From: Flavobacteriales bacterium
GTDB lineage: Bacteria; Bacteroidota; Bacteroidia; Flavobacteriales_F; PHOS-HE28
DNA: 25,378 bases
Assembly (NCBI GenBank): GCA_016702645.1
Contig: JADJDP010000037.1
Coordinates: 1 to 25,378 of the forward strand
Reading direction: 5' to 3'
Positions 9,844 to 16,990 of this stretch are shown one piece after another. The position numbers and the translations under genes were made by a program. Each line of letters opens with the position of its first letter. The stretch's first letter is position 1. The notes below the pieces were generated by a model. It made no database searches and was not told the origin of the DNA. It saw only the letters and a list, made by a program, of their open reading frames with translations.

Positions 9844-10233
9844 CTACTTCGTCTTGGTCAGGTCCACCTCTTTCACGAGGCGGCCGTGGTCATAATGCAA
9901 TTCGCGGTACACCTGGCCATCGGGGCTGTAGTCGTAGTGGATGCCATGCTCCACACCGTTCTCCCAACTCTCCACGTACTTCTTCACGCCGGTCTCGTAG
10001 TAGTACATCCATTCCCCATGCTCCACACCGTTCTCGAAGCGCCCCACGTATTCAAGACGTCCGTTGGGGTAGTACACCTTCTCCATCACCTTCACGGCAT
10101 CCTCTCCGTTCCCCTTCATGTAAACGACCACTTCGGGTTTGCCATTGGGATGGCTGGCTGCCGTGTATTTATGGGTGGAACAACCCACCAGCACGAGCAA
10201 GGGGAGGATCGCGAACAGGGGGCGGGGCGACAT
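9844..10233 (-). CDS. Lipoprotein with MORN-like (MORN_2) repeats
   Basis: This is an intact 129-residue gene. The N-terminus FAILPLLVLVGCS is a lipoprotein signal with an LVGC lipobox, so the protein is probably anchored in the outer membrane or periplasm. The mature part has four short antiparallel repeats of the YxNGxxxxxGxxxNGxxHGxW kind: YYPNGRLEYVGRFENGVEHG, then EWMYYYETGVKKYVESWENG, IHYDYSPDGQVYRELHYDHG. Such repeats (MORN_2, as in YwqK-like proteins) are structural; no catalytic role is known. It is followed 11 bp later by the GT87 gene. The -7-like element lies only 6 bp before the ATG, suggesting a leaderless or near-leaderless transcript. Confidence 0.85.
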   Translation of the reverse strand: MSPRPLFAILPLLVLVGCSTHKYTAASHPNGKPEVVVYMKGNGEDAVKVMEKVYYPNGRLEYVGRFENGVEHGEWMYYYETGVKKYVESWENGVEHGIHYDYSPDGQVYRELHYDHGRLVKEVDLTKTK

Positions 10234-10239
10234 GGTCCG

Positions 10240-10247
10240 CTAAAATA
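10240..10247 (-). promoter_or_regulatory. Candidate -7 element for lipoprotein gene
   Basis: On the minus strand the sequence is CCTATTTTAGCGGACC directly followed by ATG at 10233. TATTTTAG is one base off TAnnTTTG, and the 13-mer CCTATTTTAGCGG is shared with the rocD upstream region. Confidence 0.4.
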
Positions 10248-10274
10248 GGGGAAACGCCGCGTGGCTGCGGTCTA

Positions 10275-11420
10275 CTACTGTTTCACGAAACGCACTGGAC
10301 GTGCCCCGAGGCTCATGACCACGTAGGTGCCTGCATCCAGGGCGGTCACATCCAGCCTGTGTTGCCCGCTCACGGACAGGACAACACGTCCGCTGATATC
10401 GGTGATGGAGATCGTTTGCACGGGATCGCGCGGATCCATGCGCAGGGTGAGTTCACAGGAGACCGGGTTCGGGAACACCGTTATCTCGCGATCGATGCTC
10501 ATTTCTTCCACTCCTACACCGGGAGAAAGGGTCCAGCCGATATCACGCATGATCGCGAGTCCGATCGGACCCGGCCAATGGCTGGCATCACCTGCGGAAC
10601 TGAAGGGCGTCATCAGCTCGTTCGGGTTACCCGGCGGATAGGTAGCCTCGTTCAGGTGGACACAACTACTTCCCAAGGCGAACACGGATGGCGCGTAGAT
10701 GCGTACCGAAGAACCACCGTTGGCGGCCATGGCATACGCACCGTTGAAGTACACCTGATTGCTGGTGAGCGCTGTGCCCAGGATCGTTCCCGGATTCTGC
10801 AAGGAGATCAACTCGCCGCTAACGGTATTGGTAAGGAAACGATCGAAGATGCCGGGCAACGTGTCCTGATCAGGCCAGGGGAAGGTGGTGATCAAGGGCG
10901 CGAAGTCACTGGCCAGAAGCAAGCCAAGGGAGCCTTCGTTGCCCACTTTCTTCGCGAGCCCCACGAAGCCGAGGCCATGCCCGAGCTCATGCAGCGCGAT
11001 GCTCACGAGATCGTATTGACCTGCTGGTGTGTTGCCATCCAGTCCGAGGTACCAGTTCGTGCCGCTGTTCAGGTACACGTTGATGTCGTCCTCGCCCGGG
11101 TTCAACTCCTCCCCGGCAATGCTATTGGCAAGCGCCGTCGCATACCATGTTGCGGACTCCGGAGCGTTCAAGAAATCCTTGCGACCGTTCGGGAAGGTGA
11201 CACCAAGCGCGGCAGTGCCAAGCGCTGTCCAACTCACGCTCACCTTGATGGGCACATCGCTCACGAGGATGCTTCCCCAGATATCCGCAGCATGCTGGAT
11301 CGCGACTTGTGCATCGGGTGGTGTGCCGAAGTGTGCGATCGTGAAAGTGGCGGCGGCTGCTTGCGAGCCAATGCTTGAGGCGACAAGGAAGGAGAGGAGG
11401 TGACGAGGCATGTGCTGCAT
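10275..11420 (-). CDS. Secreted zinc metalloprotease-like protein with T9SS sorting domain
   Basis: An intact gene of 381 residues (378 if the second ATG at 11411 is used). A signal peptide, MPRHLLSFLVASSIGSQAAA, is followed by a family-typical region ending ATFTIAHFGTPPDAQVAIQH. The catalytic motif is in VSIALHELGHGLGFVGLAKK; H-E-x-x-H is clear at about residues 141-145 (second-ATG numbering). The third zinc ligand of the metzincin HExxHxxGxxH pattern is not a His or Asp here but Gly. The C-terminus EITVFPNPVSCELTLRMD, TDISGRVVLSV, DAGTYVVMSLGARPVRF is a T9SS type A sorting domain, so the protein is secreted or attached to the cell surface. It starts 24 bp after pfkA ends and may be co-transcribed with it, though a TATTTCGG element lies just upstream. 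Confidence 0.85.
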   Translation of the reverse strand: MQHMPRHLLSFLVASSIGSQAAAATFTIAHFGTPPDAQVAIQHAADIWGSILVSDVPIKVSVSWTALGTAALGVTFPNGRKDFLNAPESATWYATALANSIAGEELNPGEDDINVYLNSGTNWYLGLDGNTPAGQYDLVSIALHELGHGLGFVGLAKKVGNEGSLGLLLASDFAPLITTFPWPDQDTLPGIFDRFLTNTVSGELISLQNPGTILGTALTSNQVYFNGAYAMAANGGSSVRIYAPSVFALGSSCVHLNEATYPPGNPNELMTPFSSAGDASHWPGPIGLAIMRDIGWTLSPGVGVEEMSIDREITVFPNPVSCELTLRMDPRDPVQTISITDISGRVVLSVSGQHRLDVTALDAGTYVVMSLGARPVRFVKQ

Positions 11421-11443
11421 CCCGAAATAGCGGGACCACGAAC

Positions 11444-12415
11444 TTACACAGCCAGCATCGTCAGCAGGCGCATGAGGTCCGGCTCGATCATCTTCTTCTC
11501 CGCGATCGCCTTTGCGTGCGGGGTGAAGGTGATAGCTCCTTGCACGATGCCCACCACGCAGCTGTGCTTGCCGGCGATCAGGCCTTCCACGGCAGCAGCG
11601 CCCAACCGTGCAGCGAGCAGGCGGTCGGCCATCGTCGGACTTCCGCCGCGTTGCAAATGCCCCAGCACGCTCACGCGGATGTCGAATTGTGGGCACCGTT
11701 TTCCCACCTCCGCTGCCAGCTTGAACGCACCGCCCTCTTCGTCGCCCTCGGCCACTACCACGATGCAACTGCCCTTCTCCTTGGAGCGGTTCTCCAGCAC
11801 GCTCACCAACTCGTTCACGTTCTCGCGGCGCTCAGGCACCATGACGTATTCCGCACCTGCGGCAATTCCCGTGTGCATGGCGATGAATCCCGTATCGCGG
11901 CCCATCACTTCCACGAAGAAGATGCGGCCGTAGCTCGCTGCCGTATCGCGCAGGCGGTCCATGGCTTCCAATGCCGTATTGCACGCCGTATCGAAGCCAA
12001 TGGTCCGATCGCTGCCGCCCAGATCGTTGTCTATGGTGCTAGCGACGCCAATGAGCTTCACACCTTGCTCAGTGGAGAGCTGGTGCGCACCGGCCTGTGT
12101 TCCACCGCCGCCGATGCAGATCAATGCATCAATGCCCGCATCGCGGAGGTTCTTCGCGGCGGTCGCCCGGCCTTCGACGGTCCTGAACGATTCGCTGCGC
12201 GCGCTGCGCAACATGGTGCCGCCACGCTGCACGATGTTCCGCATATCGCGTGGGCCGAGCTCGATGAAGTTGCCCTTCACGAGCCCGTCGTAGCCGTCCA
12301 TGATGCCCGTTGCCTTGATGCCATGGAAATGCGCCGTGCGAACGACCGCCCTGATGGCCGCGTTCATGCCGGGCGCATCGCCGCCGGAAGTGAGGAGGGC
12401 GAGGTGGGTGATCAT
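11444..12415 (-). CDS. pfkA: 6-phosphofructokinase with rebuilt 5' end
   Basis: An intact gene of 323 residues for the committed step of glycolysis, fructose-6-phosphate to fructose-1,6-bisphosphate. Motifs: LLTSGGDAPGMNAAIRAVVR (residues 8-26), RSARSESF, STIDNDL at 126-132 with catalytic Asp, RTIGFDTA, EVMGRDTGFIA, and LGHLQRGGSP. The nucleotide-loop motif normally GGDGT/S reads GGGGT at 102-106, so the Asp is Gly; also AS replaces the usual PG before TIDND. The start ATG (12415) overlaps the stop of the upstream nuclease gene as ATGA. The first codons after it, from 12408 inward, are part of a 49-bp direct repeat whose second copy lies beyond the nuclease gene, so the present start is probably secondary. 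Confidence 0.9.
   Translation of the reverse strand: MITHLALLTSGGDAPGMNAAIRAVVRTAHFHGIKATGIMDGYDGLVKGNFIELGPRDMRNIVQRGGTMLRSARSESFRTVEGRATAAKNLRDAGIDALICIGGGGTQAGAHQLSTEQGVKLIGVASTIDNDLGGSDRTIGFDTACNTALEAMDRLRDTAASYGRIFFVEVMGRDTGFIAMHTGIAAGAEYVMVPERRENVNELVSVLENRSKEKGSCIVVVAEGDEEGGAFKLAAEVGKRCPQFDIRVSVLGHLQRGGSPTMADRLLAARLGAAAVEGLIAGKHSCVVGIVQGAITFTPHAKAIAEKKMIEPDLMRLLTMLAV
12360..12408. repeat. 49-bp direct repeat, inner copy (within pfkA 5' end)
   Basis: Identical to 13537-13585. It encodes pfkA residues HLALLTSGGDAPGMNA on the minus strand. The two copies flank the DUF1016 gene with 1,177 bp between equivalent positions. Sequence diverges immediately outside both ends. Confidence 0.95.
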
Positions 12416-13467
12416 GGTCGTTTCCGTTTCGATCTCGTTGGCTGATCCATGCGCAAGGCGGCCTCCAGTTGTTTGGCTGTGGGCAGCTTGCCGGCCAGTT
12501 CTTTCGGCAGTTTGCGCGTGAAGGAATAACCGGCAACGCCGATCGGATTCGATTTGGAACGGAGGGAGTATTCCACCTCCAGTCCGTCCCGTTCCGCACA
12601 AAGGATGATACCGATGGAAGGGTTGTCTGTGGGCGCGCGTTCCTTGTCGTTCAACAGGTTCAGGTAGAAGTCCATTTTCCCCGCGTGTTCCGGCTCGAAG
12701 GCTCCCACTTTCAGTTCAACGGCAACCAAAGCGTGAAGGAAGCGGTGGTAGAAGAGCAGGTCGATGAAATACTCCTTGCGACCCAGCGTCAAGCGGTGCT
12801 GTCGCCCAACGAAGCAGAAGCCGTAGCCCAGTTCCAGGATGAAGCGCTGCACCTGTTCGATGAGCTTGTCCTCGAGGACGCGCTCGTTGTGCGCTCGCGA
12901 TAGTCCGATGAAGCCGAGATCGTAGGAGCTCTTGAGCATCGCTTCCGCCTGCTGGGCCAGTTGTTTCGGAAGCGAGCGGTTGAAGTTGCTGCTCTTCCCA
13001 TCCTTCAGTGAGCGTTGGTAGGCACGTGCCTTGATCTGGTTGAGCAGGATGTTGCGGCTCCAACCGGCGTGCGCTGATGCACGCAGGTAGAACGCCCGCG
13101 CTTCGGGCTGTTTCACCTTCTGCATGATGAGCACGTTATGGCCCCACGGCAATTCTCCAACAAGCTGTTGGAGTTTTGGCAGGTCGGTGTATTCCATCAC
13201 GAACTGGCGCATGAGCCAGAGGTTCTGCGGGCTGAAGCCTTGTGCTCCGGGATAGGCAGCGAGCAGGTCCTGCGAGAGCGTTTCGATCACGCCCCGGCCC
13301 CAGCCCAGCGCTTGTTGTTTCTCCAGAATGCGCTTGCCGATATCGATGTACAAGGCGATGAGGTCCTTGTTGACGGAGCGCGCCACATTGAGGCGGGCGC
13401 GCTCGATGCGCTCCTTCAACTCGTTGAGGACGGTCCGGTAATCCTTGGTGCGAACGATGTTCGGCAT
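12412..13467 (-). CDS. DUF1016/YhcG family PD-(D/E)XK nuclease
   Basis: An intact 351-residue protein. The N-terminal DUF1016_N half is helical and contains YIDIGKRILEKQQALGWG, AYPGAQGFSPQNLWLMRQF and the signature LVGELPWGHNVLIMQK (102-117). The C-terminal half (about 175-335) is the PD-(D/E)XK nuclease fold: FIDLLFYHR with D236, then AVELKVGAFEPEHAGKMDFY with E251 and K253, and a late GIILCAERD block. YhcG-like proteins are predicted nucleases, often carried as isolated genes near restriction or mobile loci; the cellular role is unsettled. Its stop TGA overlaps the pfkA ATG. There is no Shine-Dalgarno site; a perfect 13-bp inverted repeat covers the region 11-39 bp upstream of the start. 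The 49-bp pfkA repeats on both sides suggest an inserted cassette. Confidence 0.92.
   Translation of the reverse strand: MPNIVRTKDYRTVLNELKERIERARLNVARSVNKDLIALYIDIGKRILEKQQALGWGRGVIETLSQDLLAAYPGAQGFSPQNLWLMRQFVMEYTDLPKLQQLVGELPWGHNVLIMQKVKQPEARAFYLRASAHAGWSRNILLNQIKARAYQRSLKDGKSSNFNRSLPKQLAQQAEAMLKSSYDLGFIGLSRAHNERVLEDKLIEQVQRFILELGYGFCFVGRQHRLTLGRKEYFIDLLFYHRFLHALVAVELKVGAFEPEHAGKMDFYLNLLNDKERAPTDNPSIGIILCAERDGLEVEYSLRSKSNPIGVAGYSFTRKLPKELAGKLPTAKQLEAALRMDQPTRSKRKRP
13150..13173. repeat. Internal copy of upstream palindrome
   Basis: Within the DUF1016 coding sequence (residues around LQQLVGEL), 24 bases match 13478-13501 with one mismatch. It retains an 8-bp perfect stem, CTCCAACA / TGTTGGAG, around AGC. 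Confidence 0.75.
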
Positions 13468-13477
13468 GGCGCCGGAT

Positions 13478-13506
13478 CAATTCTCCAACAGGCTGTTGGA
13501 GAATTG
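13478..13506. promoter_or_regulatory. Perfect 13-bp inverted repeat upstream of DUF1016 gene
   Basis: CAATTCTCCAACA (13478-13490) and TGTTGGAGAATTG (13494-13506) are exact reverse complements around GGC. The palindrome ends 11 bp before the DUF1016 ATG. It could be an operator, an RNA hairpin, or a recombination or recognition site; the sequence alone does not decide. Confidence 0.8.
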
Positions 13507-13511
13507 CGAAC

Positions 13512-13598
13512 CTACGCAAACACCAGCAACGGCGGGGCGTTCATGCCGGGCGCATCGCCGCCGGAAGTGAGGAGGGCGAGGTGGGAGGTCCGTGTCAT
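13512..13598 (-). pseudogene. pfkA: Orphaned pfkA N-terminus (28 codons)
   Basis: An ATG at 13598 opens MTRTSHLALLTSGGDAPGMN, then APPLLVFA and TAG. Residues from HLALL through NA match pfkA exactly because they lie in the outer 49-bp repeat; after the repeat the reading becomes unrelated. It starts 8 bp after the M1 peptidase stop, a natural operon position for the original pfkA start. Joining it to pfkA at the repeat would give an in-frame full-length enzyme. Most likely this is the ancestral 5' end of pfkA separated by the nuclease gene. Confidence 0.8.
13537..13585. repeat. 49-bp direct repeat, outer copy
   Basis: Exact copy of 12360-12408 lying between the DUF1016 promoter region and the M1 peptidase stop. 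It forms most of the orphaned pfkA N-terminus. Confidence 0.95.
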
Positions 13599-13605
13599 TG
13601 TGTTC

Positions 13606-15360
13606 TTAGAATGGCGGTACGCCGATGGTCCTGTATTGTTTGGGGTTTGCTGCTTTCACCTCCTTCTTGGTCTTCCGTTGGGACGACACGTACCAGTTAC
13701 GGTCCACTTCGACCTCCACGTTGCCCCGGACGCCTTCCCGTACCACGTGGTACTCGCCCCATACCCTCACTTCCCATTCCTGCTCACCGATCGTGATGTT
13801 CATTGGAAGCGCGAAGCCGTTCACGCAATTGCCCCATCTCATCCAGAGCTTCTTCTTGTAGACACCCCACTCCAACGTGGGCACCTGCGTCGTCCTTAGG
13901 TACTGTTCGAAGATGCTTTCGTTCAGCAGCCGGTTGGTTCGCTCGTTGAAGTTGATCATGAAGTCCTCGATCTCCGCGCTCGTCACTGTCTTGCGGTAGA
14001 AGCGCTTGTTCATCTCCAGCAGCATCACCTTGAAGGTACTGTCGCCCACGATGTGCCGGATCATGTGGATCAGGTTCGCGCCCTTGGTGTACATGTCGCC
14101 ACTGCCCTCCTCGTTCACACCGTACGGACCGATCATCGGCCTGTCGTTCCGGATCGCCGGGCGCAGGCCCACCACATAATCCTCACCCGCTTCTTTGCCC
14201 TGTTGGCATTCGGTGTAGACCGTCTCGCTGTAGCAGGCGAAGCCTTCGTGGAACCACATGTCGGCAATGTCGCCCGTGGTGATGCTGTTGCCGAACCACT
14301 CGTGCGCGCTCTCGTGGATGATGATGTAGTCCCACGACATGCCCCGGCCCGAACCGCTGCGGTCCGTGCCGAGGTATCCGTTCTGGTAGCCGTTGCCGTA
14401 TGCGATGGCGCTTTGGTGTTCCATGCCTAGGTGCGGCGCTTCCACCAGTTTGTAGCCATCCTCATAAAAGGGGAACGGTCCGAACCATTCTTCGAAGCAC
14501 TCCAGCATCGGAGCAACTTGCTTGAACTGCTCGCGCGCCTTCGCCTCGTTATGGGCGAGCACCCAGTGATCGCAGTCCAATTTGCCTGCTGCGCCATCGA
14601 ACACTTCGCTCCAGTGCGCGTACTTGCCGATGTACGGAACGAGGTTGTACGTATTGATCGGGTTGATCACCATCCAGTTCCAAGTGCTGGTCCCATCGTC
14701 ATTCTTCACGGTGCTGCGCAGGCGGCCATTTCCTACGGCTACCAAGCTGTCCGGTACGGTGATGTGCAGCGATGCCCCACGATCGGGTTCGTCGCTCTGG
14801 TGGTCCTTGCAGGGATACCAAACGCTCGCACCAAGTCCCTGGCAGGCCACGCTCATCCATGGGTTGCCCTTGCTGTCCTTCTTCCAGATCCAGCCGCCAT
14901 CCCATGGTGGGCGTACGGCCGCGCGCGGCACGCCGTGGTAGTGGAACGTGATTGTGGAGGCATTTCCTTTCACCATGGGCGACGGGAGATCGACCCATAC
15001 CACGTTGTCTTCGTGTGTGAAGGGCACACTTTGATCCTTCACCACCAGGGAACCATTTTCGTAGACCACCACTTCGGTCATGACCTTGTCCATCACGAGC
15101 GGCTGTTGGAAGTCGATCTGCATACGTTGACCATCAGCCACCGCATCGAAGGCGATGGTGGTCGATCCCGTGATCGAACGTTCCTCATAGTTCGGTCGGA
15201 CGCTCACATCATATTGGACCACATCCCACCAAGCGCGGTAAGGCCCAATGGAGCCGCGCAAGGAATCCTCCTTCGTGTACTTCGTTTGGACAGCACCCAG
15301 TTGTGCTTGCAACGCGATGCACTGAAGAGCGGCGGCCGTGAACAGGATCGATCGGTGCAT
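13606..15360 (-). CDS. M1 family zinc aminopeptidase, exported
   Basis: An intact gene of 584 residues. A signal peptide (SILFTAAALQCIALQAQ) precedes an N-terminal beta domain. The exopeptidase motif appears as HLGMEHQSAIAYGN (about 310-323), a variant of GxMEN. The zinc site is HESAHEWFGN at 349-358, with the third ligand E372 in WFHEGFACYSE exactly 18 residues after H353. A substrate-binding Tyr is plausible further down (SGDMYTKGANLIHMIRHI). It would trim peptides from the N-terminus in the periplasm or outside the cell. It lacks the long C-terminal helical domain of PepN, as many Bacteroidota members do. The start has an unusually good Shine-Dalgarno-like GGGAGGGG 5 bp upstream. Its stop is 8 bp before the orphaned pfkA start, suggesting the two were once an operon. 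Confidence 0.93.
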   Translation of the reverse strand: MHRSILFTAAALQCIALQAQLGAVQTKYTKEDSLRGSIGPYRAWWDVVQYDVSVRPNYEERSITGSTTIAFDAVADGQRMQIDFQQPLVMDKVMTEVVVYENGSLVVKDQSVPFTHEDNVVWVDLPSPMVKGNASTITFHYHGVPRAAVRPPWDGGWIWKKDSKGNPWMSVACQGLGASVWYPCKDHQSDEPDRGASLHITVPDSLVAVGNGRLRSTVKNDDGTSTWNWMVINPINTYNLVPYIGKYAHWSEVFDGAAGKLDCDHWVLAHNEAKAREQFKQVAPMLECFEEWFGPFPFYEDGYKLVEAPHLGMEHQSAIAYGNGYQNGYLGTDRSGSGRGMSWDYIIIHESAHEWFGNSITTGDIADMWFHEGFACYSETVYTECQQGKEAGEDYVVGLRPAIRNDRPMIGPYGVNEEGSGDMYTKGANLIHMIRHIVGDSTFKVMLLEMNKRFYRKTVTSAEIEDFMINFNERTNRLLNESIFEQYLRTTQVPTLEWGVYKKKLWMRWGNCVNGFALPMNITIGEQEWEVRVWGEYHVVREGVRGNVEVEVDRNWYVSSQRKTKKEVKAANPKQYRTIGVPPF

Positions 15361-15387
15361 GTGTTCCCCTCCCGAGATGATGGGCTG

Positions 15388-15414
15388 GGCGAAGGTATTT
15401 GGCGGGCCTTCGCC
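15388..15414. promoter_or_regulatory. Inverted repeat in M1 peptidase promoter region
   Basis: GGCGAAGG (15388-15395) and CCTTCGCC (15407-15414) are perfect 8-bp arms with an 11-nt spacer. On the minus strand TACCTTCG in the inner arm resembles a -7 element (TAnnTTTG, one mismatch) located 28 bp before the start. It could be an operator; no further evidence. Confidence 0.35.
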
Positions 15415-15521
15415 GAAAGCCGCCGTTCGCCGGTATTGGAACGGATCGTCACAGGCAGCATTGTTGAAAGGATGCGCCTCTTAGGTGTGTGCTATTGGCC
15501 GGACTTACCCATTTTCACACC

Positions 15522-16625
15522 GTGAGATCCTGCGTTGCCCTCCTTTCGTTCCTGCCATGGTCCGTGATGGGACAAATGCTGGAACCGGATCTCCTTACCG
15601 AACTGCCCGCCCAACTGGACGAGACCAGCGGCTTGCTGGTGCTGCAGAACCATGTCTGGACGATCCTGGACAGCGGTAATCCTGCGGCCGTGTATGAAGT
15701 TGATCCAAGCGATGGCAGCGTGATCCGCACGGTGGAATTGCTCGGTGCCAGCAATGTGGACTACGAGGACATCGCCTCGGATGATGAGTGGATCTACATC
15801 GGCGACTTCGGTAACAATGCGGGTGCGCGCACCAACCTGCGTGTCTATCGCATTCCGCGTTCGGCCTTGGAGGATGAGGGGATCACCCAAGTGGCGGTGG
15901 ATACCATTCGCTTCACCTACGCGGACCAGACCGACTTCACACCTGCACCGAACGCGACCAACTTCGACTGCGAAGCCATGGTCGCTTTGGGTGATAGTCT
16001 CTTCCTGTTCACAAAACGCTGGCTGGACGAACGGACACGGCTCTATGCGCTACCGGCGCTACCGGGCGACCATGTGGCGCAGGTGCGCGGCACGTTCGAT
16101 ACGGATGGCTTGGTCACATCGGCTTCCTGGGATGGTATCGATCGCCTGGCCCTGCTCGGCCATGAGAACGATCCCGTTCAACCCTTCGTCTGGCTCTTCA
16201 ACAGTATCGATGACCATGACTTTTTCGGCCAGGGCGGCATTCGTCGCGAGGTGGATATGGTGTCGCACCAGACCGAAGGCATCGCGTGGTACACACCGGA
16301 TGAATGGATCATCAGCAATGAAATGACCCCGGGTTTTGCGCCTGCGTTGTGGTCCGTTGAAGTAGGTCAAACGGTCGATGCCGAAGAACCGCTGCCCACC
16401 GGACCGCGCTTGTTCCCGCTACCCGCCGATCACGAGGTACGCATTGTAGGATTGAAAGGTCCTGCCATCGTTCGTGTGGTGGATCGCACCGGGCACGGGA
16501 TAGAAGGTTTCCGGGTGGTTCCCGATCAGCCGATCGAACTGGGCATTTTGCTGCCCGGTATGTACACGGTCCTGGTCGCCGAAGCGACACGCACGTGGTA
16601 CCTGCCTCTTGTGATCGCGCGCTGA
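15522..16625 (+). CDS. Secreted propeller-like protein with T9SS-like tail
   Basis: Intact, 367 residues from a GTG start. I chose GTG at 15522 rather than an upstream GTG at 15489 because it opens directly into a signal peptide (RSCVALLSFLPWSVMGQ). The body has repeated beta-strand segments such as ETSGLLVLQNHVWTILDSGN, VDYEDIASDDEWIYIGDFGN, NFDCEAMVALGDSLFLFTKR and HQTEGIAWYTPDEWIISNEM, which resemble blades of a beta-propeller, with acidic D/E-A-M and TEG motifs that could bind metal. The C-terminal 80 residues (LFPLPADHEVRIVGLKG ... LLPGMYTVLVAE) look like a T9SS sorting domain. I do not recognise a specific function. The stop is 3 bp from the convergent small gene. Confidence 0.8.
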   Translation: MRSCVALLSFLPWSVMGQMLEPDLLTELPAQLDETSGLLVLQNHVWTILDSGNPAAVYEVDPSDGSVIRTVELLGASNVDYEDIASDDEWIYIGDFGNNAGARTNLRVYRIPRSALEDEGITQVAVDTIRFTYADQTDFTPAPNATNFDCEAMVALGDSLFLFTKRWLDERTRLYALPALPGDHVAQVRGTFDTDGLVTSASWDGIDRLALLGHENDPVQPFVWLFNSIDDHDFFGQGGIRREVDMVSHQTEGIAWYTPDEWIISNEMTPGFAPALWSVEVGQTVDAEEPLPTGPRLFPLPADHEVRIVGLKGPAIVRVVDRTGHGIEGFRVVPDQPIELGILLPGMYTVLVAEATRTWYLPLVIAR

Positions 16626-16628
16626 GGA

Positions 16629-16963
16629 CTAATTGCCTTTGACGGGTACTGGCTCTTCCAGCATCACTACCTCCAGCTTGCGCATACCATACTTCAACTT
16701 CAGCACCCGCCTGCTTTCCTCCCCTTCCTCCGTGGTGCCGAACAGCAGCACGTCGATGTCGGTGACATCCTTCAGCAGTGGGTATTCGTTCTTGTATCGC
16801 TCGATCAATTGCGGCTTTGTCACGGCTTCGGTGGTCTCGATCAGCGGCGTGATGTACACCACCGGACCATTGCGCCAGTTGCCAATGGCGTGGCTGTAGA
16901 TGATGTTCTGTGCCAAGGTCGAGATCCGCAGAGCAGGAGGGCGATGGAGAGGAAGTGCTTCAT
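16629..16963 (-). CDS. Small exported protein of unknown function, one frameshift in signal peptide
   Basis: The intact frame from 16916 begins AQNIIYSHAIGNWRNGPVVY and continues PLIETTEAVTKPQLIERYKN, DIDVLLFGTTEEGEESRRV to the stop TAG. AQN looks like the residues right after a signal-peptidase site. In another frame upstream, ATG at 16963 gives MKHFLSIALLLCG, a good signal peptide, so one indel near 16920-16930 probably separates the two. The corrected protein would be about 110 residues. No family is recognised. It may be co-transcribed after the GH20 gene, 27 bp upstream. Confidence 0.65.
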
Positions 16964-16990
16964 GACGTTCGCGTTCAACAAAGTTCGTTC

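Noticed and set aside
9750..11378. 542-codon plus-strand ORF opposite the lipoprotein and metalloprotease genes
   Set aside because: The minus-strand genes have signal peptides, catalytic motifs and sorting tails; the plus frame has none.
12469..12903. 144-codon plus-strand ORF opposite the DUF1016 gene
   Set aside because: It is the antisense of a well-conserved nuclease sequence and has no recognisable motif or start context.
12360..13585. A transposon with terminal inverted repeats around the DUF1016 gene
   Set aside because: The flanking repeats are direct, consist of host pfkA coding sequence, and no transposase or terminal inverted repeats are seen.
14431..15525. 364-codon plus-strand ORF opposite the M1 peptidase
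   Set aside because: Antisense shadow of a peptidase with all zinc-site residues intact.
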